This document shows, in pieces, positions 63,904-64,000 of a stretch of DNA of 64,000 nt (its first letter is position 1; every line of letters starts with the position of its first letter). The notes under the pieces were generated by a model, which was given only the letters and a program-made list of their open reading frames with translations, was not told the origin of the DNA and did not search any database. This DNA is from Alkalihalobacterium alkalinitrilicum (lineage in GTDB: Bacteria > Bacillota > Bacilli > Bacillales > Bacillaceae_F): NCBI RefSeq assembly GCF_002019605.1, contig NZ_KV917368.1:2199574-2263573 (forward strand). The letters run 5' to 3'. Position numbers and translations under genes: made by a program.

Positions 63904-64000
63904 CTACTGATCTACAAAATAAATCCAATGGAAAAGTGATCCAAATACTTTCCCTAAGACTATCGCCATCATAAGTACGATTATTTTTTCCGCAATTCCA
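63904..64000 (-). CDS. spoVAB: Stage V sporulation protein AB, C-terminal end (runs off the right edge)
   Basis: The last 31 codons before a TAG at 63904 encode GIAEKIIVLMMAIVLGKVFG and a short end FHWIYFVDQ. The hydrophobic helix and its place directly upstream of spoVAC fit SpoVAB. The rest of the gene and spoVAA lie outside the window. Confidence 0.75.
   Translation of the reverse strand, partial: GIAEKIIVLMMAIVLGKVFGSLFHWIYFVDQ

Noticed and set aside
1-64000. CRISPR array, tRNA or rRNA genes, prophage genes, replication origin
   Set aside because: No regularly spaced direct repeats, no cloverleaf candidates noticed, no phage structural genes and no DnaA-box cluster were seen on reading the window.

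Overview
The window is from the chromosome of a low-GC, endospore-forming Bacillaceae (Bacillus sensu lato). This rests on the sporulation and germination genes (ger operon, dacB-spmA-spmB, two spoVA clusters), the res cytochrome c maturation genes, and a T-box leader and three riboswitches of Firmicutes type. The backbone follows the B. subtilis order serA / resE-D-C-B-A / rluB / spmB-spmA-dacB / ypuI / scpB-scpA / ypuF / rib operon / ppiB / lysA / spoVAF-AEa-AEb-AD-AC-AB. Nearly all of it lies on the minus strand. A more exact name (an alkaliphilic genus would fit) cannot be given from this sequence alone.

Layout: 1-0.9 kb, edge of an IS4-family insertion sequence; 0.95-2.9 kb, a FadR-type regulator and a spore-type peptidoglycan peptidase; 3.0-5.0 kb, T-box plus serA; 5.1-9.9 kb, an M23/LysM peptidase and a gerA-B-C germinant receptor operon; 10.1-11.1 kb, a VanW-family protein; 11.3-21.7 kb, an 11-gene cobalamin/cobinamide uptake and salvage operon under a B12 riboswitch, including an ATPase-CbiZ fusion and two different CobU-like proteins; 22-23.6 kb, a flavodoxin and a beta-propeller-like protein behind a double Fur box; 23.9-31 kb, resE-D-C-B-A and rluB; 31.2-33.5 kb, spmB-spmA-dacB.

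At 33.7-43.2 kb an accessory block interrupts the usual ypuI-dacB adjacency. It holds a spoVA2mob-like operon (YhcN/YlaJ lipoprotein, SpoVAC, SpoVAD, SpoVAEb, DUF1657, and a DUF421+DUF1657 protein matching '2Duf'), two further DUF421 proteins, a second DUF1657 protein, a lipoprotein phosphodiesterase, an N-terminally extended superoxide dismutase and a DUF2935 protein. At 43.2-50.8 kb come ypuI, scpB-scpA, ypuF, ribT and ribD-E-BA-H with an FMN riboswitch. A class C group II intron with a broken reverse transcriptase sits directly behind the ppiB terminator (51.5-53.3 kb). Then come ppiB, divergent bioY and bioD-bioA with two BirA operators, a decayed TnpB element, lysA with a lysine riboswitch, and the housekeeping spoVA operon, which runs off the right edge inside spoVAB.

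Main themes are spore formation, DPA loading and germination (two spoVA sets, one ger operon, dacB/spmAB, cortex-type hydrolases) and vitamin supply (B12 salvage, riboflavin synthesis, biotin uptake and partial synthesis). Most metabolic operons are controlled by a leader RNA or operator visible in the sequence. Mobile DNA is mostly decayed: the IS4 edge, the group II intron, the TnpB remnant, and three copies of a hairpin-rich repeat that may be orphan IS200/IS605-type ends.
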